A stretch of 64,000 nucleotides of DNA. Origin: Actibacterium sp. XHP0104. Lineage in GTDB: Bacteria; Pseudomonadota; Alphaproteobacteria; Rhodobacterales; Rhodobacteraceae. The notes under the pieces were generated by a model, which saw only the letters and a program-made list of their open reading frames with translations, ran no database searches and had not been told where the DNA came from. This document shows positions 17,776 through 26,275 of this stretch, piece after piece. The DNA is taken from assembly GCF_025751515.1 (NCBI RefSeq), contig NZ_JAOWLE010000001.1:62001-126000 (forward strand). The letters are read 5' to 3'. Made by a program: the position numbers and the translations under genes. How positions within the stretch are numbered: position 1 is the stretch's first letter; every line of letters begins with the position of its first letter.

Positions 17776-18465
17776 ATGCGCAGATTTTCCCTGATGGTTT
17801 CGGCCTTGGCCCTGGCGGGCTGTGTCACGACGACGGAGGCTCCGCCCGAGGAGACGCCCCAGATTGATTCTGTGGCCAGCCGCAATTTTCAACTGGTTGT
17901 CGCCCAGGTCGAGCCCGTGGCAGAGGCCCTGTGCCGCGAACGGATCAACAAGGTTAAGGGCGGCAATTGTGATTTCCTGATTCAGATCGACCCGCGCGCC
18001 GATCAGCCTGCCAACGCCTATCAAAGCGTCGATCGCAGCGGGCGCCCGGTTATCACCTTTACCCAGGCGCTGATCGCCGATGCGCAAAACCGGCACGAAC
18101 TGGCCTTTGTTCTGGGGCACGAGGCCGCGCATCACATCCGAAACCACATCCCCAAGAAACAGGGCAGCGCGATCGCTGGCGCCCTGATTCTGGGCGTGCT
18201 TGCCGCCGCCGGAGGGGCCGGTTCGGCCGGGCAGGATGCCGCCATTCGGGTGGGGGCCGCGATTGGTGGTCAGGTTTTCTCGAAGGATATGGAGCTGGAG
18301 GCCGACGAGCTGGGCACGGTCATCACCGCGCGTGCGGGGTTTGATCCGGTCAAAGGGGCCGAGTATTTCGCCCGCATCCCCGATCCCGGCAACGGGGTGC
18401 TGAGCTCGCACCCGCCCAATGCCGAACGCCAGAAAATCGTGCGCCAGACCGCTGCGGCGCTTTGA
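17776..18465 (+). CDS. M48 family metallopeptidase, lipoprotein
   Basis: A 229 aa protein with a lipoprotein signal (lipobox LAGC, Cys16) and the zinc-protease motif HEAAH at residues 115-119, followed by the downstream Glu of LEADELG that completes the M48 site. It lacks the TPR domain of BepA. As an outer-membrane-anchored periplasmic protease it may act in envelope quality control, like LoiP/YggG. AGGAGG lies 5 nt before the ATG. An imperfectly explained 6-bp inverted repeat (GGTCAG 17688-17693, CTGACC 17708-17713) lies in the upstream region. Confidence 0.9.
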   Translation: MRRFSLMVSALALAGCVTTTEAPPEETPQIDSVASRNFQLVVAQVEPVAEALCRERINKVKGGNCDFLIQIDPRADQPANAYQSVDRSGRPVITFTQALIADAQNRHELAFVLGHEAAHHIRNHIPKKQGSAIAGALILGVLAAAGGAGSAGQDAAIRVGAAIGGQVFSKDMELEADELGTVITARAGFDPVKGAEYFARIPDPGNGVLSSHPPNAERQKIVRQTAAAL

Positions 18466-18486
18466 CCCGTTTGCGCCCGGTTGCGT

Positions 18487-18500
18487 TTGACACGTGTCAA
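18487..18500 (+). promoter_or_regulatory. FNR/CRP-type palindrome upstream of DUF6455 genes
   Basis: TTGACACGTGTCAA is a perfect 14-bp palindrome fitting TTGAC-N4-GTCAA, the variant used by FnrL/FNR-type regulators (TTGAY-N4-RTCAA). It lies 55 nt before the first DUF6455 start. Regulator identity is inferred. Confidence 0.55.
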
Positions 18501-18555
18501 GGCGGGGCCGGGCGCGCTCTGGTTTCCTGATCCTGTATTCTACGGGAGAAACCTG

Positions 18556-18822
18556 ATGTTTGGTTTTGCGAAACTGGAAGAGCACGGCAAGCTGGTCGAC
18601 AAGATGGCCGATGCCGTAGGCGTTGATCTGGACGAGATGGAACAGCGCGGAGAGCTAAGCCTTGAGGCGCGCGAGGATCTGGTCAAGCGCTGTGTCGGTT
18701 GCGCCGACACCTGCGACTGCCAGCAATACCTGGCCCAGACGCCCCCCGGCTCGGCCGAGGCCGCGCCGGATTACTGCCTCAACCGCGACGCGTTCGCCGC
18801 GATGCGTGGCGCAAAGGGCTAG
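18556..18822 (+). CDS. DUF6455 family cysteine-rich protein
   Basis: An 88 aa soluble protein of unknown function. The middle holds a tight cysteine cluster, KRCVGCADTCDCQQYL (C-x2-C-x3-C-x-C), and another Cys follows in DYCLNRDAF, suggesting metal or iron-sulfur binding. The ATG at 18556 has GGGAGAA upstream. A paralogue follows after 10 nt. A perfect FNR-type box precedes the pair, which would fit oxygen- or redox-dependent control. Confidence 0.8.
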   Translation: MFGFAKLEEHGKLVDKMADAVGVDLDEMEQRGELSLEAREDLVKRCVGCADTCDCQQYLAQTPPGSAEAAPDYCLNRDAFAAMRGAKG

Positions 18823-18832
18823 GCGGATCAAG

Positions 18833-19102
18833 ATGCAGGAAAGCGCCCGCCTGGAACGCCATTTCTGGCTGACACAGGGCATGGCCCGCAGTGTCGGCGT
18901 CGACTTGAACGCGGCGCTGAAATCGGGGCGCATGCCGCGGCCCGATTACGACGCAGCAATCGCCGCCTGTTTCATGTGTGGCCGCTCGGACGATTGCGTG
19001 GCCTGGATGGCGCGCCAGGGCGCGGGGGCAGAAGCGCCCCCGGCCTATTGCGCGATCCGGCACGAGATCGAGAAGCTGCGCAAACAGTCTCAGCGCGCGT
19101 AG
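18833..19102 (+). CDS. DUF6455 family cysteine-containing protein, paralogue
   Basis: An 89 aa protein related to the preceding one: both have a helical N-terminal part ending in a GVDL segment, the Cys cluster (here AACFMCGRSDDCVAWM, C-x2-C-x5-C) and the C-terminal P-x-Y-C element (PAYCAIRHEI). It has one cluster Cys fewer than its neighbour. Function unknown. The last 13 nt overlap the end of fahA on the opposite strand. Confidence 0.78.
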   Translation: MQESARLERHFWLTQGMARSVGVDLNAALKSGRMPRPDYDAAIAACFMCGRSDDCVAWMARQGAGAEAPPAYCAIRHEIEKLRKQSQRA

Positions 19103-20352
19103 GGGTCTTTCAGCGCGGGCAGCAGGGTGCCGGTACAGGCGCCAAAGCCGATGGTATAGCCATCGCCATGACAGGCGCCATGCAGGGTCAGCGTGTCGCC
19201 ATCCTCGATAAAGCTGCGGGTGTCGCCGCTCTCCAGCGTCATCGGCTCTTTGCCGCCCCAGCTGAGTTCCAGCAGGGATCCGCGGCTGTCCTTGGTCGGC
19301 CCCGAGATCGTGCCCGACCCCAGCAGATCGCCCACATTCATCGCGCAGCCCGAGGTGGTGTGATGCGCCAGCTGCTGCGCGGCCGAGTAATACATGACAT
19401 TGTAATTGGTCTGCACGATCTGGGTCGCGGGCTTGCCCTGCGGCGCCATGGTGACACGCAGGTCGATGTCATACAGCATCGGCCCGGTGTCGCGCAGATG
19501 CGGCAACAGCTCTTTCTCGCGCGCGGGGGTGTCGCAGCGGAACGGTTCCAGCGCGGCGCGGGTGACGATCCAGGGGCTGATGGTGGTGGCGGTGGCCTTG
19601 GCCTGAAAGGGCCCAAGCGGCTGATATTCCCAGGCCTGAATGTCGCGCGCCGACCAGTCGTTCAGCAGCACATAGCCAAAGATCATCGCATCGGCCTCAT
19701 CCACCGTGACCGGGCCGTCCGAGGGCTGGCCGACGATGGCGCCCATTTCCAGCTCGATATCGAACCGGGCCGAAGGCGCAAAGCGCGGCGCGTCGTCGTC
19801 GGGGCCTTTCAGCTGGCCCCAGGGGCGGCGTACATCGGTGCCCGACACCACCACCGAACTGGCGCGGCCGTTATAGCCGATGGGGATGTGCAGCCAGTTG
19901 GGCGGCAGCGCGTTTTCGGCGCCGCGGAACATGGTGCCCACGTTGAAGGCGTGGTTCTTGCCGGCGTAGAAATCGGTGTATTCCGACACGACCATCGGCA
20001 TTTCCAGCACGGCCTCGGCCATCGGTACCAGCGCGGGTTCGATCCGGGCGCGGGTGTCGGCGTCGGCGCCATCACCCAGCATCGCGATCAGATTGTTGCG
20101 AAAGGCGGCCCAGGCGTCGGGGCCCAGATCCATGAAATCGTTCCAATAGGGCACGTCGAACACCGGATGCTCGGCCGGGGCGATCACGCCGTCCTCTTCC
20201 AGGCGCGTGACGTCCAGGATCATGTCGCCGATCGCCACGCCACAGCGGGCCTCGGACCCATCGACCGAGAAAACCCCGCAGGGCAGGTTGTTCAGCGGAA
20301 ACGGGCAATCGGGGGCGTTGGCGCTGTCGATCCAGGATGTCAGCAGGGGCAT
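19090..20352 (-). CDS. fahA: fumarylacetoacetase
   Basis: Hydrolyses fumarylacetoacetate to fumarate and acetoacetate, the last step of homogentisate/tyrosine breakdown. The 420 aa length matches the family. Seen: the N-terminal CGVAIGDMILDV domain, the metal-binding and catalytic FYAGKNHAFNVG-TMFRG region, RFDIELEMGAIVGQPS, NDWSARDIQAWEYQPLGPF and NVGDLLGSGTISGP. It is the third gene of hmgA-maiA-fahA, 11 nt after maiA. A possible leucine-for-isoleucine choice of start is not an issue; the ATG at 20352 fits the family. Confidence 0.96.
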   Translation of the reverse strand: MPLLTSWIDSANAPDCPFPLNNLPCGVFSVDGSEARCGVAIGDMILDVTRLEEDGVIAPAEHPVFDVPYWNDFMDLGPDAWAAFRNNLIAMLGDGADADTRARIEPALVPMAEAVLEMPMVVSEYTDFYAGKNHAFNVGTMFRGAENALPPNWLHIPIGYNGRASSVVVSGTDVRRPWGQLKGPDDDAPRFAPSARFDIELEMGAIVGQPSDGPVTVDEADAMIFGYVLLNDWSARDIQAWEYQPLGPFQAKATATTISPWIVTRAALEPFRCDTPAREKELLPHLRDTGPMLYDIDLRVTMAPQGKPATQIVQTNYNVMYYSAAQQLAHHTTSGCAMNVGDLLGSGTISGPTKDSRGSLLELSWGGKEPMTLESGDTRSFIEDGDTLTLHGACHGDGYTIGFGACTGTLLPALKDPYAR

Positions 20353-20363
20353 GGGCGTATCCT

Positions 20364-21008
20364 TCAGGGCTGTGCGTCGGGTTGGGCTTCGGGGGCGGCG
20401 TCGCGAAAGGCGTCAAGCGCCAGGCATTCGGCCTCGATCGCGCAAAGGCGCGGGTAGGGGGCGAGGTCCAGCCCCCAGCGGCGGGCGTTGTAGAACTGTG
20501 CGGTCAGGCAGATATCGGCCAGGCCCGGCGCATCACCAAAGCCAAAGCGACTGTCGCCCGCCATCAGCGTTTCCAGCGCGGCGAAACCGGGGGCCATCCA
20601 GTGGCGCATCCACTCGGCCTTGTCCTCGGGCGAGGCGCCGAACCGGGTGCCCAGGTGGCTGACCACGCGCAGGTTGTTGACCGGGTGGATATCCATCGCC
20701 ACCGTATGCGCCGCCGCCAGAACATGGGCGCGGCGCACCGGGTCGGCGGGTAGCAGCGGCGGCGCGGGATGGGTGGCCTCGATCCAGTCGATGATCGCCA
20801 GCGACTGGGTCAGAACGGTGCCGTCGTCCAGCTCCAGCGCGGGCACCAGCATCGCCGGGTTCAGCGCCGCATAGCCGGGCGCGCGGTGCTCGCCGCCATT
20901 GGCGACCAGGCTGACCGGCCGGGCCTCATAGGCGATGCCCTTGAGGTTCAGCGCGATGCGCACCCGGTAGGCGGCGGTCGAGCGCCAATAGGTGTAAAGC
21001 CGGATCAT
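20364..21008 (-). CDS. maiA: maleylacetoacetate isomerase (zeta-class GST)
   Basis: Glutathione-dependent cis-trans isomerase converting maleylacetoacetate to fumarylacetoacetate. The N-terminal thioredoxin-like domain has [18 protein letters not shown], the zeta-class glutathione site in which the usual SSCSWRVR is modified to [31 protein letters not shown] is the cis-Pro and glutathione gamma-Glu region, and the C-terminal helical domain follows. 214 aa is normal. It sits between hmgA (4-nt ATGA overlap) and fahA. Confidence 0.94.
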   Translation of the reverse strand: MIRLYTYWRSTAAYRVRIALNLKGIAYEARPVSLVANGGEHRAPGYAALNPAMLVPALELDDGTVLTQSLAIIDWIEATHPAPPLLPADPVRRAHVLAAAHTVAMDIHPVNNLRVVSHLGTRFGASPEDKAEWMRHWMAPGFAALETLMAGDSRFGFGDAPGLADICLTAQFYNARRWGLDLAPYPRLCAIEAECLALDAFRDAAPEAQPDAQP

Positions 21009-22357
21009 TTCGTCCCCGGCGTGCCGTCGAATTTCTTTTCCAGCCCCGACCAGCAGTCGACATAGTCATCCTGCAAGGGCGCCTCTTGCGCGGCAAAGGG
21101 CGTCAGGTGCTGGGGAAAGCGGGTCTCGAACATGAAGGACATGGTGTTGTCGAGGAAATGCGGCTCCATCGGTTCGTTGCTGGCGCCCTCGAACGCGTCG
21201 CGGTCGGGGCCGTGGGGCAGCATCATGTTGTGCAGGCTGGTGCCGCCGGGGATAAAGCCGTCGGGCTTGGCGTCGTAGATGCCATAGATGTTGCCCATCA
21301 GCTCGGACATGATGTTCTTGTGATACCAGGGCGGGCGAAAGGTGTTTTCGGCCACCATCCAGCGTTCGCGAAATAGCACGAAATCAATATTCGCGGTGCC
21401 CTCAACACCCGAAGGAGCGGTCAGAACAGTAAAAATCGAAGGATCGGGGTGATCGAACAGGATCGCGCCCACGGGGCTGAAGGCGCGCAGGTCGTATTTC
21501 ACCGGCGCGTAGTTTCCGTGCCATGCGACCACGTCCAGCGGCGAGTGGTCGATGAAGGTTTCGTGGAACTGGCCGCACCATTTGATCACCACGCGGCTGC
21601 GGGCCTCGCGGTCCTCATAGGCGGCGACGGGGGTCTTGAAATCACGTGGGTTGGCCAGACAGTTTGCGCCGATCGGGCCGCGGCCGGGCAGGTCGAATTT
21701 CTGGCCGTAATTCTCGCAGACAAATCCGCGGGCGGGGCCTTCCAGCACCTCGACCCGGTAGACCAGCCCGCGCGGCAGCACGGCGATCTCTTTCGGTTCC
21801 AGGTCGATCACACCCAGCTCGGTCGAGAACCGCAGCCGGCCTTCTTGCGGCACGACCAGCAGCTCGCTGTCGGCGGAAAAGAAATATTCGTCCTGCATCG
21901 ACTGGGTGATCAGGTAGATATGCGCGGCCATGCCGACCTGGGTGTTCACGTCGCCTGCCGTGGTCATGGTGCGCATGCCGGTGATCCAGGTCAGCGGTTC
22001 GTCGGAATGGGGCACCGGATCCCAGCGGTACTGACCCAGGCTGATGATGTCGGGGTCGACGCAGGGGGCCGATTTCCAATAGGGCAGGTCGATCTTGGAG
22101 AAGCGCCCCACATGTTTGACCGAGGGGCGGATGCGATAGCACCAGGTGCGCTCGTTCTGGCCGCGGGGGGCGGTGAATGCCGTGCCCGACAGTTGCTCGG
22201 CATAAAGGCCATAGTTGCATTTCTGCGGGCTGTTCATGCCCTGGGGCAGGGCGCCGGGCAGGGCTTCGGTTTCAAAGTCGTTTCCAAAGCCGGGCATATA
22301 GCCCGTCGCGGGCGCGAGGCCCTGCATGGTGGTATTGGCCTGAATGTGGTCGCTCAT
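21005..22357 (-). CDS. hmgA: homogentisate 1,2-dioxygenase
   Basis: Opens the homogentisate ring with O2 to maleylacetoacetate, using a mononuclear Fe(II). The iron ligands are visible in [14 protein letters not shown] (His and Glu) and [15 protein letters not shown] (His). The N-terminal [20 protein letters not shown] is the family signature. The ATG at 22357 is used because GGGAGGG lies 5 nt before it, giving 450 aa; the longer frame would run through the promoter. It is the first gene of a three-gene operon. Confidence 0.96.
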   Translation of the reverse strand: MSDHIQANTTMQGLAPATGYMPGFGNDFETEALPGALPQGMNSPQKCNYGLYAEQLSGTAFTAPRGQNERTWCYRIRPSVKHVGRFSKIDLPYWKSAPCVDPDIISLGQYRWDPVPHSDEPLTWITGMRTMTTAGDVNTQVGMAAHIYLITQSMQDEYFFSADSELLVVPQEGRLRFSTELGVIDLEPKEIAVLPRGLVYRVEVLEGPARGFVCENYGQKFDLPGRGPIGANCLANPRDFKTPVAAYEDREARSRVVIKWCGQFHETFIDHSPLDVVAWHGNYAPVKYDLRAFSPVGAILFDHPDPSIFTVLTAPSGVEGTANIDFVLFRERWMVAENTFRPPWYHKNIMSELMGNIYGIYDAKPDGFIPGGTSLHNMMLPHGPDRDAFEGASNEPMEPHFLDNTMSFMFETRFPQHLTPFAAQEAPLQDDYVDCWSGLEKKFDGTPGTK

Positions 22358-22390
22358 CGTGCCCTCCCTGAACCTGATCGCCCCCGCATC

Positions 22391-22419
22391 ATATTGTTGC
22401 ATGTGCAACGATCAAGCAA
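22391..22419 (-). promoter_or_regulatory. hmgA promoter with palindrome in spacer
   Basis: On the minus strand TTGCTT (22419-22414), a 17-bp spacer and CAATAT (22396-22391) form a promoter 33 nt before hmgA. A perfect palindrome, GTTGCA-TG-TGCAAC (22396-22409), fills the spacer and touches the -10. A repressor bound there would block RNA polymerase. Confidence 0.65.
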
Positions 22420-22445
22420 AACCTGACTTTGATATGCCTGTTTCG

Positions 22446-23213
22446 TTACGCGAAGGGGTCTTGGGGGTATCCGACGCGGGCGAGGTAAAGGCCCTGCGGC
22501 GGGCAGACCGGGCCGCAGGCGGCGCGGTCGCGGGCATCAAGCGCGGTTTTCACGTCATCCGGCGCCCAAGACCCGGCGCCGACCCGTTCCAGCGTGCCGA
22601 CAAAGCTGCGCACCTGGTTGTGCAGAAAGCTGCGGGCGCGGACGTGAAAGTGGAACTCGCGGCCATGGGGGATGTCAAAGGCCTCGACCCGCAATTCGTC
22701 CAGCGATTTGACCGGCGAGGCCGCCTGGCAGATCGACGCGCGGAAGGTGGTGAAATCATGCCGGCCCAGCAGGTGACGGGCGGCCTCTTGCATCGGTTCC
22801 AGCTCCAGCGGGTGCTGCACTTGCCAGACCTTGCCGCGCTCATGCGTGACGGGGGCGCGGCGGCTGATCAGGCGAAAGAGATACTGCCGCTCGGTCGCGG
22901 AAAACCGGGCGTGAAACGCGTCATCGACCCGTTTCGCGACCAATATCGAAACCGGCAGCGGCTTGAGGTGGAAATTCAGCGCCTCGGACAGGCGAAACGC
23001 ATCCCAGTCTTTCGCCATGTCGCAATGGGCCACCTGACCCAGCGCATGCACGCCCGCATCCGTGCGGCCCGCGGCAGCGATGGTATGGGGGCCGGGCTCC
23101 AGCCGCGCCAAGGCATCCTCGATCGCGCCCTGCACCGAGGGCTGATCAGCCTGTCGCTGCCACCCGGCAAAGGGCGCGCCATCATATTCGACTTTCAGGG
23201 CGTATCTGGGCAT
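22446..23213 (-). CDS. truA: tRNA pseudouridine(38-40) synthase TruA
   Basis: Modifies uridines 38-40 in the tRNA anticodon arm. The catalytic Asp lies in [14 protein letters not shown] near residue 55; the N-terminal [19 protein letters not shown] and the C-terminal [14 protein letters not shown] are family motifs. 255 aa is normal. It ends just upstream of the hmgA promoter and has a divergent neighbour, ycjX, 104 nt away. The start ATG at 23213 matches the conserved N terminus. Confidence 0.96.
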   Translation of the reverse strand: MPRYALKVEYDGAPFAGWQRQADQPSVQGAIEDALARLEPGPHTIAAAGRTDAGVHALGQVAHCDMAKDWDAFRLSEALNFHLKPLPVSILVAKRVDDAFHARFSATERQYLFRLISRRAPVTHERGKVWQVQHPLELEPMQEAARHLLGRHDFTTFRASICQAASPVKSLDELRVEAFDIPHGREFHFHVRARSFLHNQVRSFVGTLERVGAGSWAPDDVKTALDARDRAACGPVCPPQGLYLARVGYPQDPFA

Positions 23214-23317
23214 GGCACCGGGTTAGCGCGGCTGCGACGCTTTGGCAATCATGCGATGGCGGCTGGCGCAATGGCGGGGGCGTGCCTATCTTTATCGTGA
23301 CCAATCAAGAGGGTGTC

Positions 23318-24733
23318 GTGGGTATCGGTGATCTGGCAGAGGGTTTGGCGCGCAGCGTGGGCGGCATTGGCGATGCGGTCGGGGATGTGTTTCGCGAGCC
23401 GGTGATCCGGCTGGGCGTGACCGGCCTGTCGCGGGCAGGCAAGACGGTGTTCATCACCTCGCTTGTGGCGAACCTGCTGGATCGGGGGCGGATGCCTCAG
23501 CTGATTGCGGCGCGGGATGGCACGATCCAGACCGCCTATCTGCGGCCCCAGCCCGACAATACCGTGCCGCGGTTCGATTATGAAACCCACCTTGCCGCCC
23601 TGACCGGCGATGTGCCGCATTGGCCCGACAGCACCCGCGCAGTGTCGCAACTGCGCCTGTCGTTCAAAGTGCGACCCGGCGGGTTGCTGGGGCCGGTGAC
23701 GGGGCCGCGCCGGATTCATCTGGATATCGTCGATTATCCGGGCGAGTGGCTGCTGGATCTGGGGCTGCTGGATAAATCTTATCGCCAATGGTCTGACGAG
23801 GTGCTGGCGCGCATCGCGCCGCGCACATCGGCCGACGCGTTTCGCGGGGCCCTGGGTGCGGTCGATCCGGTCGCTGCCTTTGATGAGACCACGACCAAGA
23901 CCCTGGCCGAGGCCTTTACCGCCTATCTGCATGCCGCGCGGGCCGAGGGCTATTACGATTGCACGCCGGGTCGGTTCCTGCTGCCCGGCGAGATGGCGGG
24001 CTCGCCCGTGCTGACATTCGCGCCGCTGCCGGCGACCGAGGGCAAGACCGGCGCGCTGGCCCGCGAGATGGAGCGCCGGTTCGAGGCCTATAAGCGCGAG
24101 GTGGTGAAACCGTTTTTCCGCAACCATTTTGCCAAGATCGACCGGCAGGTGGTTCTGGTCGATGCGCTGGGCGCGATTCATTCCGGCCCCCGCGCGGTTG
24201 ACGACCTGCGCGCCGCGATGGCCGATATTCTGGGGGCGTTCCGGCCGGGACGAAATGCGTTCCTGTCGCAAATCCTGTTGGGCAAGCGGGTGGAAAAGAT
24301 CCTATTCGCGGCGACCAAGGCCGATCATCTGCACCACGCCCAGCACGCCCGCCTGACCGCGATCATGGAGGCGCTCTTGCGTGACGCCAAGGACCGCGCC
24401 GATTACGCGGGCGCGCAGACCGCCGCCATGTCGATTGCTGCCCTGCGCGCCACGGTCGAGGAAACCATCACCCATGACGGGCGCGATCTGGATTGCGTGC
24501 GCGGCACCTTGCTGGAAACGGGCAAGCAGGCCGCGTTCTATCCGGGCGAGCTGCCCGAAGACCCGGCGCGCATTCTGTCTCCGGCGCGATCGGGCGGGCA
24601 GAAATGGCTGGATGCCGATTACCAGATCATGCGTTTCGCGCCCGCGCGCCTGACGCTGAAACCGGGCGAGGGCCCGCCGCATATCCGGCTGGACAAGGCC
24701 GCCGAATTCCTGATCGGAGATCGCCTGAGATGA
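23318..24733 (+). CDS. YcjX family protein (DUF463), predicted P-loop NTPase
   Basis: A 471 aa protein with a Walker A loop GLSRAGKTVFITSL about 35 residues from the start and a family motif HLDIVDYPGEWLLDLGLL resembling the switch/Walker B region of GTPases. LIGDRLR ends the protein. YcjX proteins are dynamin/Ras-like stress NTPases of unclear role, partly linked to phage-shock genes in enterics. I prefer the GTG at 23318, preceded by AGAGGG, over the GTG at 23282. The stop overlaps the next start (ATGA), making a tight pair. Confidence 0.9.
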   Translation: MGIGDLAEGLARSVGGIGDAVGDVFREPVIRLGVTGLSRAGKTVFITSLVANLLDRGRMPQLIAARDGTIQTAYLRPQPDNTVPRFDYETHLAALTGDVPHWPDSTRAVSQLRLSFKVRPGGLLGPVTGPRRIHLDIVDYPGEWLLDLGLLDKSYRQWSDEVLARIAPRTSADAFRGALGAVDPVAAFDETTTKTLAEAFTAYLHAARAEGYYDCTPGRFLLPGEMAGSPVLTFAPLPATEGKTGALAREMERRFEAYKREVVKPFFRNHFAKIDRQVVLVDALGAIHSGPRAVDDLRAAMADILGAFRPGRNAFLSQILLGKRVEKILFAATKADHLHHAQHARLTAIMEALLRDAKDRADYAGAQTAAMSIAALRATVEETITHDGRDLDCVRGTLLETGKQAAFYPGELPEDPARILSPARSGGQKWLDADYQIMRFAPARLTLKPGEGPPHIRLDKAAEFLIGDRLR

Positions 24734-25725
24734 CCAATGGCCCCGTTCTGATTGACCTTGAAGACACCGCGCCCGCGCCCGGCCCTGATGCCGCGCCGCC
24801 GGTGCCTGACTTGGCCGAGGTGCCGACGGGCCGCGCGATGCAGACCATGGCGACGCTGGCCGCGCGCAAGCCGTCGCGGCTGGGCCGGTTCTTTTGGTCC
24901 GCCGCGCTGGGGCTGATCGGGTTCTGGGCCTCGGTCGCGGCCTGGGATTTCGTCACCGGCCTGATTGATCGCAACCCGATCCTGGGCGGGGTGGCGACGG
25001 CGCTGATCGCGGCGGTGCTGCTGGCGGCGCTGCTGATTATCCTGCGCGAACTGGCGGCCTTTGCCCGCCTGCGCCGGGTGGACGCCCTGCACAAATCGGC
25101 CGAGGCGGCGATTGTCGCGAATGACCTTAAGGCCGCGCGGGCCGTGGTCGGGCGTTTGAACGGGCTTTATGCCGGGCGCGATGATCTGCAATGGGGCCGT
25201 CAGCGGCTGGCCGAACGGCAAGGCGATGTGTTCGATGCCGACGGGTTGCTGGGATTGGCCGAGGTCGAACTGTTGGCCCCGCTCGATGCCGCCGCCCTGC
25301 GCGAGGTCGAGGCCGCCGCGCGGCAGGTCGCGACCATCACCGCGCTGGTGCCGCTGGCGCTGGCCGATCTGATCGGGGCGCTGACGGCGAACCTGCGGAT
25401 GATCCGCCGCATTGCCGAGATTTACGGCGGCCGCTCGGGCACGCTGGGCAGCTGGCGCATCACCCGCGCGGTGCTGACCCATCTGGTGGCCACGGGCGCG
25501 GTGGCGGTGGGCGACGACATGCTGGGCAGTTTCGCTGGGGGCGGGGCGCTGGCCAAGATCTCGCGCCGCTTTGGCGAGGGCGTGGTCAACGGCGCGCTGA
25601 CCGCGCGCGTGGGCGTGGCCGCGCTAGAGGTTTGCCGCCCGCTGCCGTTTCGCGCGACCAAACGGCCCGGCGTGTCGGGCATCGTGTCGCGGGCGCTGAA
25701 GGGCCTGTTCGGGCGCGGCGATTAA
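24730..25725 (+). CDS. YcjF/TIGR01620 family membrane protein
   Basis: A 331 aa protein with a Pro/Asp-rich N-terminal tail (about 45 residues), a basic GRFFW start and two hydrophobic helices (AALGLIGFWASVAAWDFV and ATALIAAVLLAALLIILREL). The cytoplasmic remainder includes ITALVPLALADLIGALTANLRMIRRIAEIYGGRSGTLGSWRI, typical of TIGR01620. It is translationally coupled to ycjX, and the two families co-occur widely. It probably anchors or partners the NTPase at the inner membrane. The 3' end overlaps the hemoglobin gene by 4 nt. Confidence 0.88.
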   Translation: MTNGPVLIDLEDTAPAPGPDAAPPVPDLAEVPTGRAMQTMATLAARKPSRLGRFFWSAALGLIGFWASVAAWDFVTGLIDRNPILGGVATALIAAVLLAALLIILRELAAFARLRRVDALHKSAEAAIVANDLKAARAVVGRLNGLYAGRDDLQWGRQRLAERQGDVFDADGLLGLAEVELLAPLDAAALREVEAAARQVATITALVPLALADLIGALTANLRMIRRIAEIYGGRSGTLGSWRITRAVLTHLVATGAVAVGDDMLGSFAGGGALAKISRRFGEGVVNGALTARVGVAALEVCRPLPFRATKRPGVSGIVSRALKGLFGRGD

Positions 25726-26132
25726 TGCAGCTTGGGCACGCCGCCGGGCAGGGTCTGGCGGTCGACAACGCCCGCGCGCAGCGACCGGCCGATGCGATGC
25801 GCCAGCGCCGACCATGCGGCGGCCTGATCGGGCGTCAGCTCGGTCATAAGTGTGGCATCGAACAGCGCCAGCCACGGCCCGAACATGCCGGGCCGCACAT
25901 TGCCCGCGTTCACATGGGCGGCCATCGGGCTGCCGTCATAGACGCGTTCGTTCAAGATGGCATTGGCCCAGAAATTCGCGATCTTGGCCTCATGCGCGGG
26001 CCAGTCCTTTACATGCACCGCAAAGACCGGGCCCAGGCCCGGATGCTCGCGCACCGCGGCGTAGAACCGGGCGACGACGCGCTCGATCTCGGGGCGGGTG
26101 ATGGGAAATTTCGGGGGCAGGGCGTTTGTCAT
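25722..26132 (-). CDS. group III truncated hemoglobin
   Basis: A 136 aa heme protein of the 2-on-2 globin superfamily. LVARFYA-type helix B (ERVVARFYAAVREHPGLGPVF), the WPAHEAKIANFWANAIL helix E region and MAAHVN with the proximal His mark group III. These proteins bind O2 or NO; roles are proposed in microaerobic respiration or NO handling but not proved. The ATG at 26132 matches the family; the longer frame at 26174 lacks a ribosome site. It faces away from ileS. Confidence 0.88.
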   Translation of the reverse strand: MTNALPPKFPITRPEIERVVARFYAAVREHPGLGPVFAVHVKDWPAHEAKIANFWANAILNERVYDGSPMAAHVNAGNVRPGMFGPWLALFDATLMTELTPDQAAAWSALAHRIGRSLRAGVVDRQTLPGGVPKLH

Positions 26133-26188
26133 GCGAAATGCTTGCCAGCCCGCGCGCGCCCGCGCAAGGCGCAAAGCGCCGCACCATC

Positions 26189-26217
26189 TTGCCCCGGATT
26201 GCTGCGCCGCCTATAAC
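26189..26217 (+). promoter_or_regulatory. ileS-leader promoter
   Basis: TTGCCC (26189-26194), exactly 17 bp, then TATAAC (26212-26217). Transcription is predicted to begin at about 26223-26225, on the ATG of the short leader ORF, giving a leaderless message. Confidence 0.65.
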
Positions 26218-26224
26218 GCGGGGC

Positions 26225-26275
26225 ATGATGACCCGTTTCGCCATCATCATTCGAATTAGCAGCCCGGCGCTCTGA
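26225..26275 (+). CDS. putative isoleucine-rich leader peptide of ileS
   Basis: A 16-codon ORF, MMTRFAIIIRISSPAL, with four Ile codons in a five-residue span (ATC ATC ATT, CGA, ATT). It lies 84 nt upstream of ileS. Its first ATG coincides with the transcription start predicted from the promoter at 26189-26217, so it would be translated as a leaderless mRNA, as reported for trpL in Sinorhizobium. A strong hairpin begins inside its last codons. By analogy with trpL, pheM and ilvL it would sense charged tRNA-Ile. Nothing here proves translation. A second ATG at 26228 is an alternative start. Confidence 0.5.
   Translation: MMTRFAIIIRISSPAL

Noticed and set aside
18976-20457. Long open frame of 493 codons on the plus strand opposite fahA
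   Set aside because: Shadow of fahA; low-complexity His/Arg/Gly composition and no family motif.
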